A stretch of DNA of 64,000 nucleotides. Origin: an uncultured Bacteroidales bacterium (GTDB lineage: Bacteria > Bacteroidota > Bacteroidia > Bacteroidales > UBA932). Location of the stretch: contig CAMCFO010000008.1 in the NCBI GenBank assembly GCA_945874155.1, forward strand, positions 1 to 64,000, written 5' to 3'. Positions within the stretch are counted from its first letter, which is position 1; every line of letters starts with the position of its first letter. Of the stretch, positions 34,147-43,059 are shown one piece after another. A model generated the notes under the pieces. That model did no database searches. It was not told where the DNA came from and saw nothing but the letters and a program-made list of their open reading frames with translations. The position numbers were made by a program, and so were the translations under genes.

Positions 34147-35862
34147 CTATCTTCCTATGGATTTCTTGCGCTTTGCAACCCTTTCATCCAGGTCGGGAAT
34201 CTGCCCGTTGTTCTTCTCCTGGGCCTTGAACCAATACAGAAAGGCAAGGTCGTATTCCTTGAGCGCAAAAAGCACCTCTGCATAATGGTCCATTATCACC
34301 ACGCTTTCCTTGCCCCCGTAGAGCATGGCGTGCTTGAAGAAAGGTTTGGCTTCCAATGCCTTGCCCTGAAGATATAGTATCCATCCGAAGGTGTCGAGAT
34401 AGGTGGAGTTGTCCGGCTCGGCCTCTATGGTCTTCTTGCTCATCGTGTATGCCTTCTTGAGATTTTTGCCCTCAAGCGAGAGATAGTAGGCGTAATTGTT
34501 AAGCACATAGACATTGTCCGGGTTGTATTTTAGAGCCTTGTCGTAGGCCTTGAAGGCTTCTTTTGAACGTTGCATCCTGTAATAGGCATCCCCCATAGCC
34601 GAGTAGGCCGACACCAGCACGGAGCTGTCGCCTGGAGATTTCCTTATGATTTCCTCACTCAGGCGAACCACTTCGGGATAATCCTCAAGATAGTTGTACC
34701 CCACCCCGGAGAGCATCATAAAGTCGGTGATTTCAGGATATTTCAAGGCTGCCTTCCTGCCTTCCTCCGCAAGACTCTGCCACTTGGCGGAATACATCAG
34801 GCTGTAGAGATAGGTGGCCAGCAGTTCCGGTTTGTCCGGCTGCATCTCGGCATTGAGCTTGAACAGGGATTCTGCCACGTCCTGACGGCTCGTCCTATAG
34901 TAATACCCTGCTGCCGTGGCTATCACTGAGCTGTCTGCCGGATGCTTGCGGAAGCAGATGTTCATCGCGGTATCGATTTTTTCCTGGAAGGAAGTGATGA
35001 ATTTCTGGTCGGTCTTCTGGGTGAGGGCGGACAAGTATTCCGACTTGGCCACTGCCGGAACCGATGGATTTTCCACATATCTGTTCAGCAGGGGAAAGAA
35101 ATCGTCATAGCGTCTGGTCATCCTCAAAGCCTCGGCTTTTCCAAGCACCGCAGGAGGGAAGTCCTTGTCCAGAGCAAGGGCCTCGTTGTAGTAGGCCAAG
35201 GCCAGGGAATCCTCGAACATAGACATACGATAGTCGCCCAAGGTGGTGAGTATCAATGGAGATGAATATTTACTGTTGTAATCTTCCAGACTTTTGTAGC
35301 CCTCCTCAGTGCGCTTAGAGGCCATCAGGAGACGGAATCTGTAGATGGCCGTACCCTCTGTTGCCCCGAAGACCTTCTCAATCTCGTCCAGGGTGGCCAG
35401 AGCCTCGTCCGTCTTGCCTGCCGTGACATACAGTTCCACGAGGTCGTAATAGATGTCGCTTTTTTTCGGGAAGTCCGCAAGCAGCTTGACATACATATCT
35501 ATGGCCTTGTCCGTCTGTCCGGTGAGAGTATAAACTATAGCCAACCTCTGACGGTACCAGAAATTGGACGGGTCGACTGCACAGGCTTTGAGCAATTCGC
35601 TCTCTGCCAGGTCGGTCTCCTTGTCCTGAAGGAAGGTGAGGGCCAGATAATAGTGAGCCGGATCGTAGTCCGGATAGCTGTCCGTCAGGGATTTGAATAT
35701 GCGTGCAGCCTTCTGGTTCTCGCCCTGGTTGTACAGTTCCACACCGCCCAGAAGAATAGAGTCGGCCATTCGCGCCTGGCTTCGGGTCTGGGCTCCCGAA
35801 ACCGTTGAAAGGCACAGAAGGACTGCAGGAACAAGTATTCTGAACAAATTTTTCATCATCAA
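34147..35862 (-). CDS. TPR-repeat periplasmic protein
   Basis: 571 residues with signal peptide ending VSGA-QTR. The rest is tetratricopeptide repeats; clear units include YNQGENQKAARIFKSLTDSYPD, YYNEALALDKDFPPAVLGKA, and AFKAYDKALKYNPDNVYVLN near the C-terminus. No enzyme domain. First gene of the operon with the EnvC-like activator and the epimerase, so probably a scaffold in cell-wall work. Equivalent TPR-EnvC pairs are common in Bacteroidota. Several adjacent ATGs make the exact start uncertain by 1-2 codons. Confidence 0.85.
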   Translation of the reverse strand: MMMKNLFRILVPAVLLCLSTVSGAQTRSQARMADSILLGGVELYNQGENQKAARIFKSLTDSYPDYDPAHYYLALTFLQDKETDLAESELLKACAVDPSNFWYRQRLAIVYTLTGQTDKAIDMYVKLLADFPKKSDIYYDLVELYVTAGKTDEALATLDEIEKVFGATEGTAIYRFRLLMASKRTEEGYKSLEDYNSKYSSPLILTTLGDYRMSMFEDSLALAYYNEALALDKDFPPAVLGKAEALRMTRRYDDFFPLLNRYVENPSVPAVAKSEYLSALTQKTDQKFITSFQEKIDTAMNICFRKHPADSSVIATAAGYYYRTSRQDVAESLFKLNAEMQPDKPELLATYLYSLMYSAKWQSLAEEGRKAALKYPEITDFMMLSGVGYNYLEDYPEVVRLSEEIIRKSPGDSSVLVSAYSAMGDAYYRMQRSKEAFKAYDKALKYNPDNVYVLNNYAYYLSLEGKNLKKAYTMSKKTIEAEPDNSTYLDTFGWILYLQGKALEAKPFFKHAMLYGGKESVVIMDHYAEVLFALKEYDLAFLYWFKAQEKNNGQIPDLDERVAKRKKSIGR

Positions 35863-35869
35863 CGTAATT

Positions 35870-36033
35870 TAGTAATCCTCAAAAAATAACCTGCATCATC
35901 TTTGAAAATCTTTTCGGTCCATATTTCCTCCCTCATCAGTCACATAGCTACGGCTATGCTCCTTCTTCGGGTGAAAATCTGACCTCGAAAATCTAATTCA
36001 AATCTGAGGCAACTTATTGTTTTCATATTACTA
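35870..36033. mobile_element. 164-bp foldback (MITE-like) element
   Basis: The two ends are imperfect inverted repeats, about 27 of the outer 37 bases matching (both begin TAGTAAT and share AATAA, TGC and TTTGAA words at the same offsets). A CATAGC-tacg-GCTATG hairpin sits at the exact centre (35943-35958). No coding capacity. The left end also occurs at 30796-30836 and the right end at 10239-10265. It occupies most of the space between the TPR gene (35862) and the next sigma factor. Confidence 0.55.
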
Positions 36034-36129
36034 GCGGGGGCCATACAGCAAATTCGGAGCCGTCCCCGCATCGCAGCTCGCAAAGAGCACACAAACCGCA
36101 AATATAGTATGCAATTCGCGAAAAAGTGC

Positions 36130-36137
36130 TATTTTTG
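36130..36137 (+). promoter_or_regulatory. -7 element of the second ECF operon
   Basis: TATTTTTG matches TAnnTTTG. It lies 121 bases before the GTG at 36258 and 43 before a TTG at 36180, both in frame with the sigma gene. Confidence 0.45.
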
Positions 36138-36257
36138 GGAAAATTATGACAGAACTTCGCAGTCAGCGAAACTTGAAGATTGGAGACTGGATGCAACGCA
36201 ACGGACCGCCGGTGCATCTTTGAGGTCTGGACAAGCGGTCTGCATTCAGCTGTAAAA

Positions 36258-36803
36258 GTGGGAGAAGACAAGGCGGCAGGGCTGATACCCAAGTGCATAA
36301 AGGGAGACAGAACGGCGCAGCGAAAGATGTACGAACTTCTGGCGCCGAGGTTCTTCCCCGTGTGCATACGCTATGTCGGCGACAGGACTGTGGCGGAGGA
36401 CGTGCTTCAGGAAGGCTTTGTCGCTCTTTTCGCGAAACTTGAGACCTACAGCGGAAGCGGGTCGTTCGACGGATGGGCGAGGAGGATTTTCATCAATGCT
36501 TCCCTGATGTACCTCAGGAAAAACGACGTGCTGAAAGATTCGCAAGATATCACTGAAATCAGAAAAATGTCCTCTGACGGGGAGAACGCATTGGAGAGAA
36601 TCGGCTACAAGGAGCTGATGGGTTTGATTACCACTATGCCGGTGGGGTTCAGAACGGTGTTCAACCTCTATGTGCTGGAAGGCTTCAGCCACAAGGAGAT
36701 AGCCGATATGCTCGGAATCACGGAGAGTACTTCCAGGACCCAGTTGAGCAGGGGCAGAATCTGGTTGCAGGACAGAATTGAAAAAATGTATGGAAAACAA
36801 TAG
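36258..36803 (+). CDS. ECF-type RNA polymerase sigma factor
   Basis: About 181 residues from GTG 36258 (VGEDKAAGLIPKCIKGDR matches the usual N-terminus of the group; the frame stays open to a TTG at 36180, and no ATG exists before residue 50). Region 2: VAEDVLQEGFVALFAKLETY and SFDGWARRIFINASLMYLRK; region 4: MPVGFRTVFNLYVLEGFSHK and IADMLGITESTSRTQLSRGR. Its last codons overlap the following gene by 14 bases, which marks them as a sigma/anti-sigma pair. The PGFRTVFNLYVLEG variant is typical of Bacteroidota factors linked to outer-membrane proteins. Confidence 0.85.
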   Translation: MGEDKAAGLIPKCIKGDRTAQRKMYELLAPRFFPVCIRYVGDRTVAEDVLQEGFVALFAKLETYSGSGSFDGWARRIFINASLMYLRKNDVLKDSQDITEIRKMSSDGENALERIGYKELMGLITTMPVGFRTVFNLYVLEGFSHKEIADMLGITESTSRTQLSRGRIWLQDRIEKMYGKQ

Positions 36804-38037
36804 TGGAAATATTTTTGACGACAGGCTAAGACGGATGCTCGCCGATGCGGAAGAAATGCCGCCGGAGAGGGTCTGGAACGGAATAGTCGCGTCTATGGGA
36901 GCCGAAGCTGACGGGGTTGCGAAGAGATCCCGTGTGCGTGCATTGTGGCTGTCCGGCCTGGGACTCGTGTCTGCCGCTGCTGCTATTGCCGCATTTTTCC
37001 TTTTGCACAATACGGAAATCGAGGACAGTACCGGGCTCTCATCTGACATTGTGGCCGAAAACATCGTAACTGTTGAAACGGATGAACAGATTGTGAGCGC
37101 TGGCAGCTCTGAAACAGCCGGAAGAGTTGAAACAGCCGGAATAGTTGAAAACGCCGAAAATATGAAAACGGAAACCACAATCCGGTCTGCCTCAACTGAA
37201 ATACCCGAAGAAGACTCAATTCCAGAAACATCTGAAGCCCAGCCCGACTATGTGGAAGACAACCAATTCGACACCGCCCCTGCTGAAATAGAAGTGCAAC
37301 AGGTTGATATAGCCGAAGATAAGGACTATTATCTGGCAGACGCAGAATGGAACGGCACCAACCTCAGGGAGAAAATTGACGAAGACCCGGTTTACGAGCT
37401 TTGCATAGGCGGAAACAGCTTCGTGGGCCCATCCCGGAAAACCGAGTCCATAAGGATGATGTCACAGGGACGTTTCAAAATCCCGACTTCGACATCTTTC
37501 GTGGAAAACGAAGACACCGATTATTACTATCTGCCTATGAGTTTCGGTGTGGGAATCAAATTCCGTATCATAAAATGGCTGGAAATCGGAATAGGAGTCA
37601 ACTACACCCTGCTTATGAAACGGGTTTCCGGCAATTACTATGAATATGACTCCGTCGGCAACCTTGTGAGATCTTGTACCGCTGAATTGAAGAATAGCCA
37701 GCATTACATAGGCATACCTCTCGACGTCTATTTCAATATCTACGGCAACGAGCACTGGAACACTTACGCATCCGTGGGAGGCTGCATCGAAAAATGCGTC
37801 AGCAACCATTACAACGGTGTCTATGACAATCTTGACATCAACCACAAGACTACAGTGGAAGGCATACAGAGCTCGGTGAAACTGGGTCTGGGAGTGGAAT
37901 ACAGCCCGGTCAAATTTTTGGGCATCTACATCGATCCGAGTCTGCGCTACTATTTCGACAACAACCAGCCTCGAAGCATACGCACCTCGCAGCCTTTGTC
38001 TTTCGGAGTGGAGGCGGGTCTGCGATTCAAACTCTAA
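36790..38037 (+). CDS. Anti-sigma-like protein with C-terminal outer-membrane beta-barrel
   Basis: 415 residues from ATG 36790, inside the sigma gene's 3' end. The first 55 residues are cytoplasmic and helical (DDRLRRMLADAEEMPPERVW). A transmembrane helix follows (about 54-75, LWLSGLGLVSAAAAIAAFFLL). Then comes a long acidic, Glu/Thr/Ser-rich linker with imperfect SETAGRVETAG-type repeats (to about 200). From about 235 to the end the sequence alternates as a porin-like barrel (FGVGIKFRIIKWLEIGIGVNY, FGVEAGLRFKL with terminal Leu after KF). Such a protein would join inner and outer membranes. Function as a sensor for the sigma factor is inferred. Confidence 0.7.
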   Translation: MENNSGNIFDDRLRRMLADAEEMPPERVWNGIVASMGAEADGVAKRSRVRALWLSGLGLVSAAAAIAAFFLLHNTEIEDSTGLSSDIVAENIVTVETDEQIVSAGSSETAGRVETAGIVENAENMKTETTIRSASTEIPEEDSIPETSEAQPDYVEDNQFDTAPAEIEVQQVDIAEDKDYYLADAEWNGTNLREKIDEDPVYELCIGGNSFVGPSRKTESIRMMSQGRFKIPTSTSFVENEDTDYYYLPMSFGVGIKFRIIKWLEIGIGVNYTLLMKRVSGNYYEYDSVGNLVRSCTAELKNSQHYIGIPLDVYFNIYGNEHWNTYASVGGCIEKCVSNHYNGVYDNLDINHKTTVEGIQSSVKLGLGVEYSPVKFLGIYIDPSLRYYFDNNQPRSIRTSQPLSFGVEAGLRFKL

Positions 38038-38061
38038 GCAAGTGAATCACTTTCTGGAACC

Positions 38062-38820
38062 TCACTTCTTGTTTCCCTCAATGATATTTCTGGCCAGACG
38101 GTTGGCACAGATGAAATTCTTGAGCGGTTCGCAATCTGTCTCGAGAATGGAGTGCCTGTCCCCCTGCCAGAGCAGGCTTCCGGAGTTCAGGAATGCGATT
38201 TTGTCTCCTATTTCGAGTATGGAGTTCATATCGTGGGTGTTAACCACGGTGGTCATATTGAATTCCCTGGTGATGTCGCTTATGAGACGGTCGATGAGTA
38301 TGGAGGTATAGGGGTCCAAGCCCGAATTGGGCTCGTCACAAAAAAGAAAGGAAGGATTCAGGGCTATTGCGCGGGCTATTCCCACCCTTTTCTGCATACC
38401 TCCGCTGAGTTCGTTCGGATACTTGTTGTCAGAGTCCTTCACATTCACCCTGTCCAGACAGGTACGCGCCCTTTCCCTCATCTTGCTCTCGCTCCAGTCC
38501 GTGAAGAAACGCATAGGGAACATAACATTGCCCAAAACTGTCTCGAAATCGAAGAGGGCGCTGCCCTGGAACAATATGCCTATCCTCTGGCGCAGAGCCT
38601 TCTTCTCCTTGTAATTCATTGATGAGAAAGCTGTTCCGTCATAGTATATTTCTCCGGAATCAGGCTCCAACAGACCTATCAGACTCTTAAGCAGAACTGT
38701 CTTTCCGGATCCGCTTGCTCCTATTATCATATTGCACTGCCCGGCCTTGTACTCCACATTGATGTCCCGGAGCACCTGACTGCCGTCGAAAGATTTGCAC
38801 AGATTTTCTACCTTTATCAT
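38062..38820 (-). CDS. mlaF: MlaF-type ABC ATPase (phospholipid transport)
   Basis: 252 residues. Walker A GASGSGKTVLLKSL, signature LSGGMQKRVGIARAIAL, Walker B FLFCDEPNSGLDP; the GMQKR signature is typical of the MlaF/Mkl group. Drives lipid movement between the outer and inner membrane with an MlaE permease and an MCE protein. Starts one base after the mlaE stop. No MlaD/MCE gene is present in this window. The stop is 25 bases from the convergent barrel gene. Confidence 0.9.
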   Translation of the reverse strand: MIKVENLCKSFDGSQVLRDINVEYKAGQCNMIIGASGSGKTVLLKSLIGLLEPDSGEIYYDGTAFSSMNYKEKKALRQRIGILFQGSALFDFETVLGNVMFPMRFFTDWSESKMRERARTCLDRVNVKDSDNKYPNELSGGMQKRVGIARAIALNPSFLFCDEPNSGLDPYTSILIDRLISDITREFNMTTVVNTHDMNSILEIGDKIAFLNSGSLLWQGDRHSILETDCEPLKNFICANRLARNIIEGNKK

Positions 38821-38821
38821 A

Positions 38822-39568
38822 TCAATACAGCATCAGTTGGGTGAGGATGAGGTCGAACATAAGTATGAGTATGCTGGAAGTCACAATACTGCGGGTGCTG
38901 GAACGGCCCACACCAAGGGAGCCTCCCTTTGCATAGTATCCGTTGAAAGCCGCCACTGACGAAATCAGGAAACAGAAAACGGACATCTTGAAACAGCTGT
39001 AGAAGATATAATAGCCGTTGTAACAGAATCTTATACCGGTGATATAGGAAGCTGTGGAAATGATGGCGGTGACCTGCACCACGAGATATCCGCCTATGAG
39101 TCCGAGCACAAGGCTCATCAGCATAAGCAGCGGGCTCAGGAGAGTTGCACTGACCAGTTTGGGAAGCACCAGGAAACCGGCCGAATTCACTCCCATCATA
39201 TCCATAGCGTCAATCTGCTCTGTGATGCGCATACTTCCTATTTCCGAAGAAATGCTGGAGCCGATTTTGCCGGCCAGAATGAGGGCCACCATAGTGGAAC
39301 AGAATTCCAGGATGAGGCTCTCTCTCACCATATAGCCCACATACATCTTGTCTATAAAAGGGTTTTCCAGATTGGAGGCTGTCTGAATGACCAGGACTCC
39401 GCCTATGAACACTGAAATCACCCCGACTATCACCACAGATGAGATAATCAGTTTGTCGGATTCCGCTATGAACTGCTTCCAGTACAACTTCCATTTTTCG
39501 GGTTTGCGGAAAACTTGTTTCAAAAAAAGCAGGTAGTCTCCGAAACTCTTCAAAAATTTTTTCACCAT
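38822..39568 (-). CDS. mlaE: MlaE-type ABC permease
   Basis: About 248 residues from ATG 39568 (GTG 39574 in frame). At least five hydrophobic helices; the family hallmark region is AGKIGSSISSEIGSMRITEQIDAMDMMGVN, with the conserved EIGSMRxTEQIDAL core that contacts the ATPase. Paired with MlaF; together they maintain outer-membrane lipid asymmetry in other bacteria. A TAATTTTG box at 39642-39649 lies about 75 bases upstream. Confidence 0.92.
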   Translation of the reverse strand: MVKKFLKSFGDYLLFLKQVFRKPEKWKLYWKQFIAESDKLIISSVVIVGVISVFIGGVLVIQTASNLENPFIDKMYVGYMVRESLILEFCSTMVALILAGKIGSSISSEIGSMRITEQIDAMDMMGVNSAGFLVLPKLVSATLLSPLLMLMSLVLGLIGGYLVVQVTAIISTASYITGIRFCYNGYYIFYSCFKMSVFCFLISSVAAFNGYYAKGGSLGVGRSSTRSIVTSSILILMFDLILTQLMLY

Positions 39569-39641
39569 AATCACTCTTCATCCGGGTGCATCAACTATCT
39601 CCGCTTGCTCCAAAAATACCGGCATTTCACCCGCAATAGGA

Positions 39642-39649
39642 CAAAATTA
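39642..39649 (-). promoter_or_regulatory. -7 element of mlaEF
   Basis: TAATTTTG on the minus strand, 74 bases before the mlaE ATG. No good -33 element. Confidence 0.4.
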
Positions 39650-39763
39650 CCACTTTTTTCTTTTTCCATCAGCTTTTTCTTTTCACTCCGGCAATATTTA
39701 TGGGCGAAAAGCGGGGCGTCGAGCCTCCTCTTGCAGATATAATTTACTTAATATCAACTATTT

Positions 39764-41302
39764 ATGTTAACTTATATTCATAGTGCAAAATGCGTGGGCG
39801 TGCAGGCTGTGGATGTGATCGTGGAGGTGGACATTTCCTCCGGCATCGGCATTCATCTGGTGGGCTTGGCAGATGCGGCAGTGAAAGAGAGCCTGTTGCG
39901 AACCATCACTGCCCTCACTTCCCTGGGATTCAGGGTGCCGGGCAAAAAAATCGTAATCAACCTGGCTCCGGCAGACATCAGAAAAAACGGCAGCGGCTAC
40001 GATGTGCCCATAGCCATAGGCATACTGGCCGCCTCGGGACAGATAGACGCAGGTCAGCTGGAGGACTATATCATAATGGGAGAATTGGGGCTTGACGGCT
40101 CGGTGAGGGCTGTTCCGGGTGCCCTGCCCATTGCGGGCCTGGTAGAGTCCCGGGGAATGAAGGGATGCATTCTGCCCCTGGATGCGGCAGGACTCTGCAG
40201 GGACTACTATCCGGATACGGTCTATGCCGTGGACAATCTGCTTGAAGTCATACGTATTCTGGACGGGCAGTCCGACAGTTCTGGCCTGCTTGTCAAAAAC
40301 CGCAGCTACGGAAGCGGAACTGCGCAGGAAAGCGGGGTGGAAGTGGATTTCTCACAGATTGTGGGACAGGAATTTGCGAAGAGGGGGATGGAAATTGCCG
40401 CTGCAGGAGGACATAATCTGCTGATGATAGGTCCCCCGGGTTCCGGCAAATCCTCGCTAGCCAAGGCTCTGGCCGGAATCCTGCCTCCTATGACCCCTGA
40501 GGAGTCTCTGGAGACCAGCAAAATCTATTCTGTGGCAGGACTTTACCGCACCCCCGGAACCGTGCTTCACCGCCCCTTCCGCTCGCCCCATTACAGCGCA
40601 TCCATCCCTGCCATCATAGGAGGAGGGTCAGACAGCATACTTCCCGGGGAAATATCTCTGGCCCATAACGGAGTGCTCTTTCTGGATGAGTTCTGCGAGG
40701 CTCCAAAAAGGGTGATAGAAGCCCTGAGGGGACCAATGGAAGACAGGCAGGTCACCATTTCCAGACTCAAGACCAAGGTCACTTACCCCGCATCCTTTAT
40801 GTTGGCCGCAGCTGCAAATCCCTGTCCCTGCGGATATTACGGAGAGGGCAACCGCTGCCGCTGCACCCCGGGCCAAAGGTCCGGCTACATAGCCCGGCTT
40901 TCAGGCCCGATGATGGACAGAATCGACATACAGCTCTGGATGCACGCCGTGGATGCTCTCAAACTCATAAATCCGCCCAGGGCCGAAAGCAGCGCGGCCG
41001 TGAGGGAAAGGGTGATAAGAGCCAGGGAAATCCAGAAGGAAAGGTTCAGAGAGGAAGGCATCTACACCAATGCGGCAATGAACAACCGGATGATAGAGAA
41101 ATACTGTCCTCTGGACCAGGAGTGCAAGGAGGTGCTCAAACAGACGATTGAGAGGATGGGCCTGTCTGCCAGGGCCTGTATGAGAATCATACGTATATCC
41201 AGGACCATAGCCGACCTGGAGAACAGTCCTCATATCAATATGTTGCACATCAGCGAAGCGGCCGGATACCGTTTCCTCGACAAACAACAGAACAGCCTAT
41301 GA
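39764..41302 (+). CDS. comM: YifB/ComM-family Mg-chelatase-like AAA+ ATPase
   Basis: 512 residues, standard for YifB/ComM. N-terminal Lon-like fold with VEVDISSGIGIHLVGLADAA and NLAPADIRKNGSGYDVPIAI. Walker A is GPPGSGKSSLAKAL, Walker B LFLDEFCEAP, followed by a CPCGYYGEGNRCRCTPGQ zinc-binding-like segment and the C-terminal lid. ComM is a branch-migration helicase in natural transformation of some proteobacteria; in Bacteroidota the role is unproven. ATGA overlap with the lipoprotein gene at 41299. Confidence 0.92.
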   Translation: MLTYIHSAKCVGVQAVDVIVEVDISSGIGIHLVGLADAAVKESLLRTITALTSLGFRVPGKKIVINLAPADIRKNGSGYDVPIAIGILAASGQIDAGQLEDYIIMGELGLDGSVRAVPGALPIAGLVESRGMKGCILPLDAAGLCRDYYPDTVYAVDNLLEVIRILDGQSDSSGLLVKNRSYGSGTAQESGVEVDFSQIVGQEFAKRGMEIAAAGGHNLLMIGPPGSGKSSLAKALAGILPPMTPEESLETSKIYSVAGLYRTPGTVLHRPFRSPHYSASIPAIIGGGSDSILPGEISLAHNGVLFLDEFCEAPKRVIEALRGPMEDRQVTISRLKTKVTYPASFMLAAAANPCPCGYYGEGNRCRCTPGQRSGYIARLSGPMMDRIDIQLWMHAVDALKLINPPRAESSAAVRERVIRAREIQKERFREEGIYTNAAMNNRMIEKYCPLDQECKEVLKQTIERMGLSARACMRIIRISRTIADLENSPHINMLHISEAAGYRFLDKQQNSL

Positions 41303-42567
41303 GAAAGTGGATATTGCTTGCAGCCTGTGCTCTTGCTGCTCAAGCCTGCTTCACAGTCATACTGGATGAGGAAACTTCAGCCACAGAGGATTTGCCGGAC
41401 TATCTGAAGCCTTCCGGAGACATAATCGTGGTCACAGGACTGGCCTATCCGGAGGGGGTGGACTGGACCGTATCCGGACTGGACAACCCCGGGGCGAGAC
41501 TGGTGATGTATATGGATAAGGAACTCAAGGTGAACCTCAGCACAGATGCTTCCGAAGGGGTAGCCTGTACGGACCCTTATCTGCATTTTTTCAGCGGAGG
41601 ACAGCTCTATTCGGCCTTCCTGTCCGATGGAAGCAGCACACTTGCAAGGAACGGAGTCAAGATGCTGCAACTGGAGGGACGGAAATACCTTCTCGCTGTT
41701 CGGGAGGACTCCATTACGGTAAGAACCCTGTGGGAGAATGAAGGAGGAAGGGGATTCGTGTCACTGGATGGAGGAGAAAAGGTTTTTGAGAATCAGGAGG
41801 GCAGCATCTACAAGAATATAGGGGAAAACGAACTGGGGGAGCTCTGCTTCTTCTATTCGGTGCCGGTGAAAAGCAGTTCCGGAATGCTTACTCAATACCA
41901 CTGCGTATGCGGCAAAGAGAACATTCAGATGGACCTGCCAAGGGAATTGGTCAACATTTTCGGTTTCATACGGAGTCCCGACGGTTTCAAGGTACTTTGC
42001 AGGAATGAGGGCAACCGTATGAGCTACGAGATGTACGACACTTCCACAGGCAGTTCAATGCTGCTGTTCCCGCCTTGGGACGGCCAACTTACAGCCCTGT
42101 CCAACGACACCCCTGCCCTCTTTCACGCCTGTCTGACTCAACCCTCGGGTAAGGTCTGGAATGTCATCCAGATTGACGGCCTGCACGCGGTGGAATGGGA
42201 CGGCGACGACTATGCCTTAGGTTTCATAAGAACGGGGGACGGAGCGGCTGGAATACTGAAAAGCAGAACCGGAGAGGACAGGGACCTGCTGATAAGGGGC
42301 AAACTTTGCGACAGCCTTCCGTCGGGATATACGGTCTTGACCGACAAGGCTGTGAATATCAGCTACGACGGCTATGCCCGCATAGGACTGAGTTCCAAAA
42401 CCGGGGGCAAGGCTCTGCTTTGGTCTGAGGGAAAGATTGACACCCTGGGATTCAGAGGGGTCGTGACGGGAGTATATACTCTGGAAAGGGAGGAGGAACC
42501 AGCGCAAGAGAGCATACGCACCACCTGGCCGACTGACGGACGGAACCACATTTTCACTCCCAGGTGA
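41299..42567 (+). CDS. Putative lipoprotein of unknown function
   Basis: 422 residues; signal MRKWILLAACALAAQAC with Cys17. I recognise no family. The body is beta-rich with regularly spaced Gly/Asp turns (VDWTVSGLDNPGARLVMYMD, HFFSGGQLYSAFLSDGSS, FIRSPDGFKVLCRNEGN, GYARIGLSSKTGGKALL), reminiscent of a beta-propeller. It is translationally coupled to comM (ATGA) and ends inside the convergent tsaE gene (14-base overlap). Function unknown. Confidence 0.7.
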   Translation: MRKWILLAACALAAQACFTVILDEETSATEDLPDYLKPSGDIIVVTGLAYPEGVDWTVSGLDNPGARLVMYMDKELKVNLSTDASEGVACTDPYLHFFSGGQLYSAFLSDGSSTLARNGVKMLQLEGRKYLLAVREDSITVRTLWENEGGRGFVSLDGGEKVFENQEGSIYKNIGENELGELCFFYSVPVKSSSGMLTQYHCVCGKENIQMDLPRELVNIFGFIRSPDGFKVLCRNEGNRMSYEMYDTSTGSSMLLFPPWDGQLTALSNDTPALFHACLTQPSGKVWNVIQIDGLHAVEWDGDDYALGFIRTGDGAAGILKSRTGEDRDLLIRGKLCDSLPSGYTVLTDKAVNISYDGYARIGLSSKTGGKALLWSEGKIDTLGFRGVVTGVYTLEREEEPAQESIRTTWPTDGRNHIFTPR

Positions 42568-42982
42568 TGCAGCGGCTCTGGTCTGGCAGAACACTTATCT
42601 GCACCTTGAGAGTCTCATCCGGGAGCAAGTCTTCCACATTTTCCGGCCATTCCATCAGGCAGAGGCTGCCGCTGTAGAGATAGTCCTCAAGGCCTATTTC
42701 GAGGGCTTCGGAAGGCTTGGTAATACGGTAGAAATCAAAGTGATAGACAGAATCACCCGTTGCAGAGAGATATTCGTTCACTATGGTGAAAGTGGGAGAG
42801 CAAACCGCATCCTCCACTCCGAGACGGTTGCAGAGGGCAGTGATGAAGGTGGTCTTGCCGGCTCCCATAGGAGCGTAGAATGCTACGAGACGGTTCTCTC
42901 CTATTTGTTGCAGGAATTCCCCGGCCGCCTGGTCGAGGTCTTCCAAAGATTTTATTATTATTTCGTGACTCATTTTACTCAT
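42554..42982 (-). CDS. tsaE: tRNA threonylcarbamoyladenosine biosynthesis ATPase TsaE
   Basis: About 142 residues from ATG 42982 (MSKMSHEI; a longer frame reaches 43012). P-loop YAPMGAGKTTFITALCNRLG, then SPTFTIVNEY and YHFDFYRITKPSEALEIGLEDYL, with the family's EWPENVEDLLP segment. TsaE is the ATPase helper of the TsaBD complex that makes t6A37 in ANN-decoding tRNAs; it is essential in many bacteria. Downstream of ispE. A GTTTCGCA/TGCGAAAC palindrome at 43037-43054 lies between the two genes. Confidence 0.92.
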   Translation of the reverse strand: MSKMSHEIIIKSLEDLDQAAGEFLQQIGENRLVAFYAPMGAGKTTFITALCNRLGVEDAVCSPTFTIVNEYLSATGDSVYHFDFYRITKPSEALEIGLEDYLYSGSLCLMEWPENVEDLLPDETLKVQISVLPDQSRCITWE

Positions 42983-43036
42983 GTTTCCAACGCACTTTCT
43001 TTGTATTTCCACGTTACCCCTCCCTAAGAGGTAGGT

Positions 43037-43054
43037 GTTTCGCAGTTGCGAAAC
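43037..43054. repeat. 8-bp palindrome between ispE and tsaE
   Basis: GTTTCGCA-gt-TGCGAAAC, perfect. No T run follows on either strand; might be a regulator site or a weak hairpin. No further evidence. Confidence 0.3.
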
Positions 43055-43059
43055 TTAAA

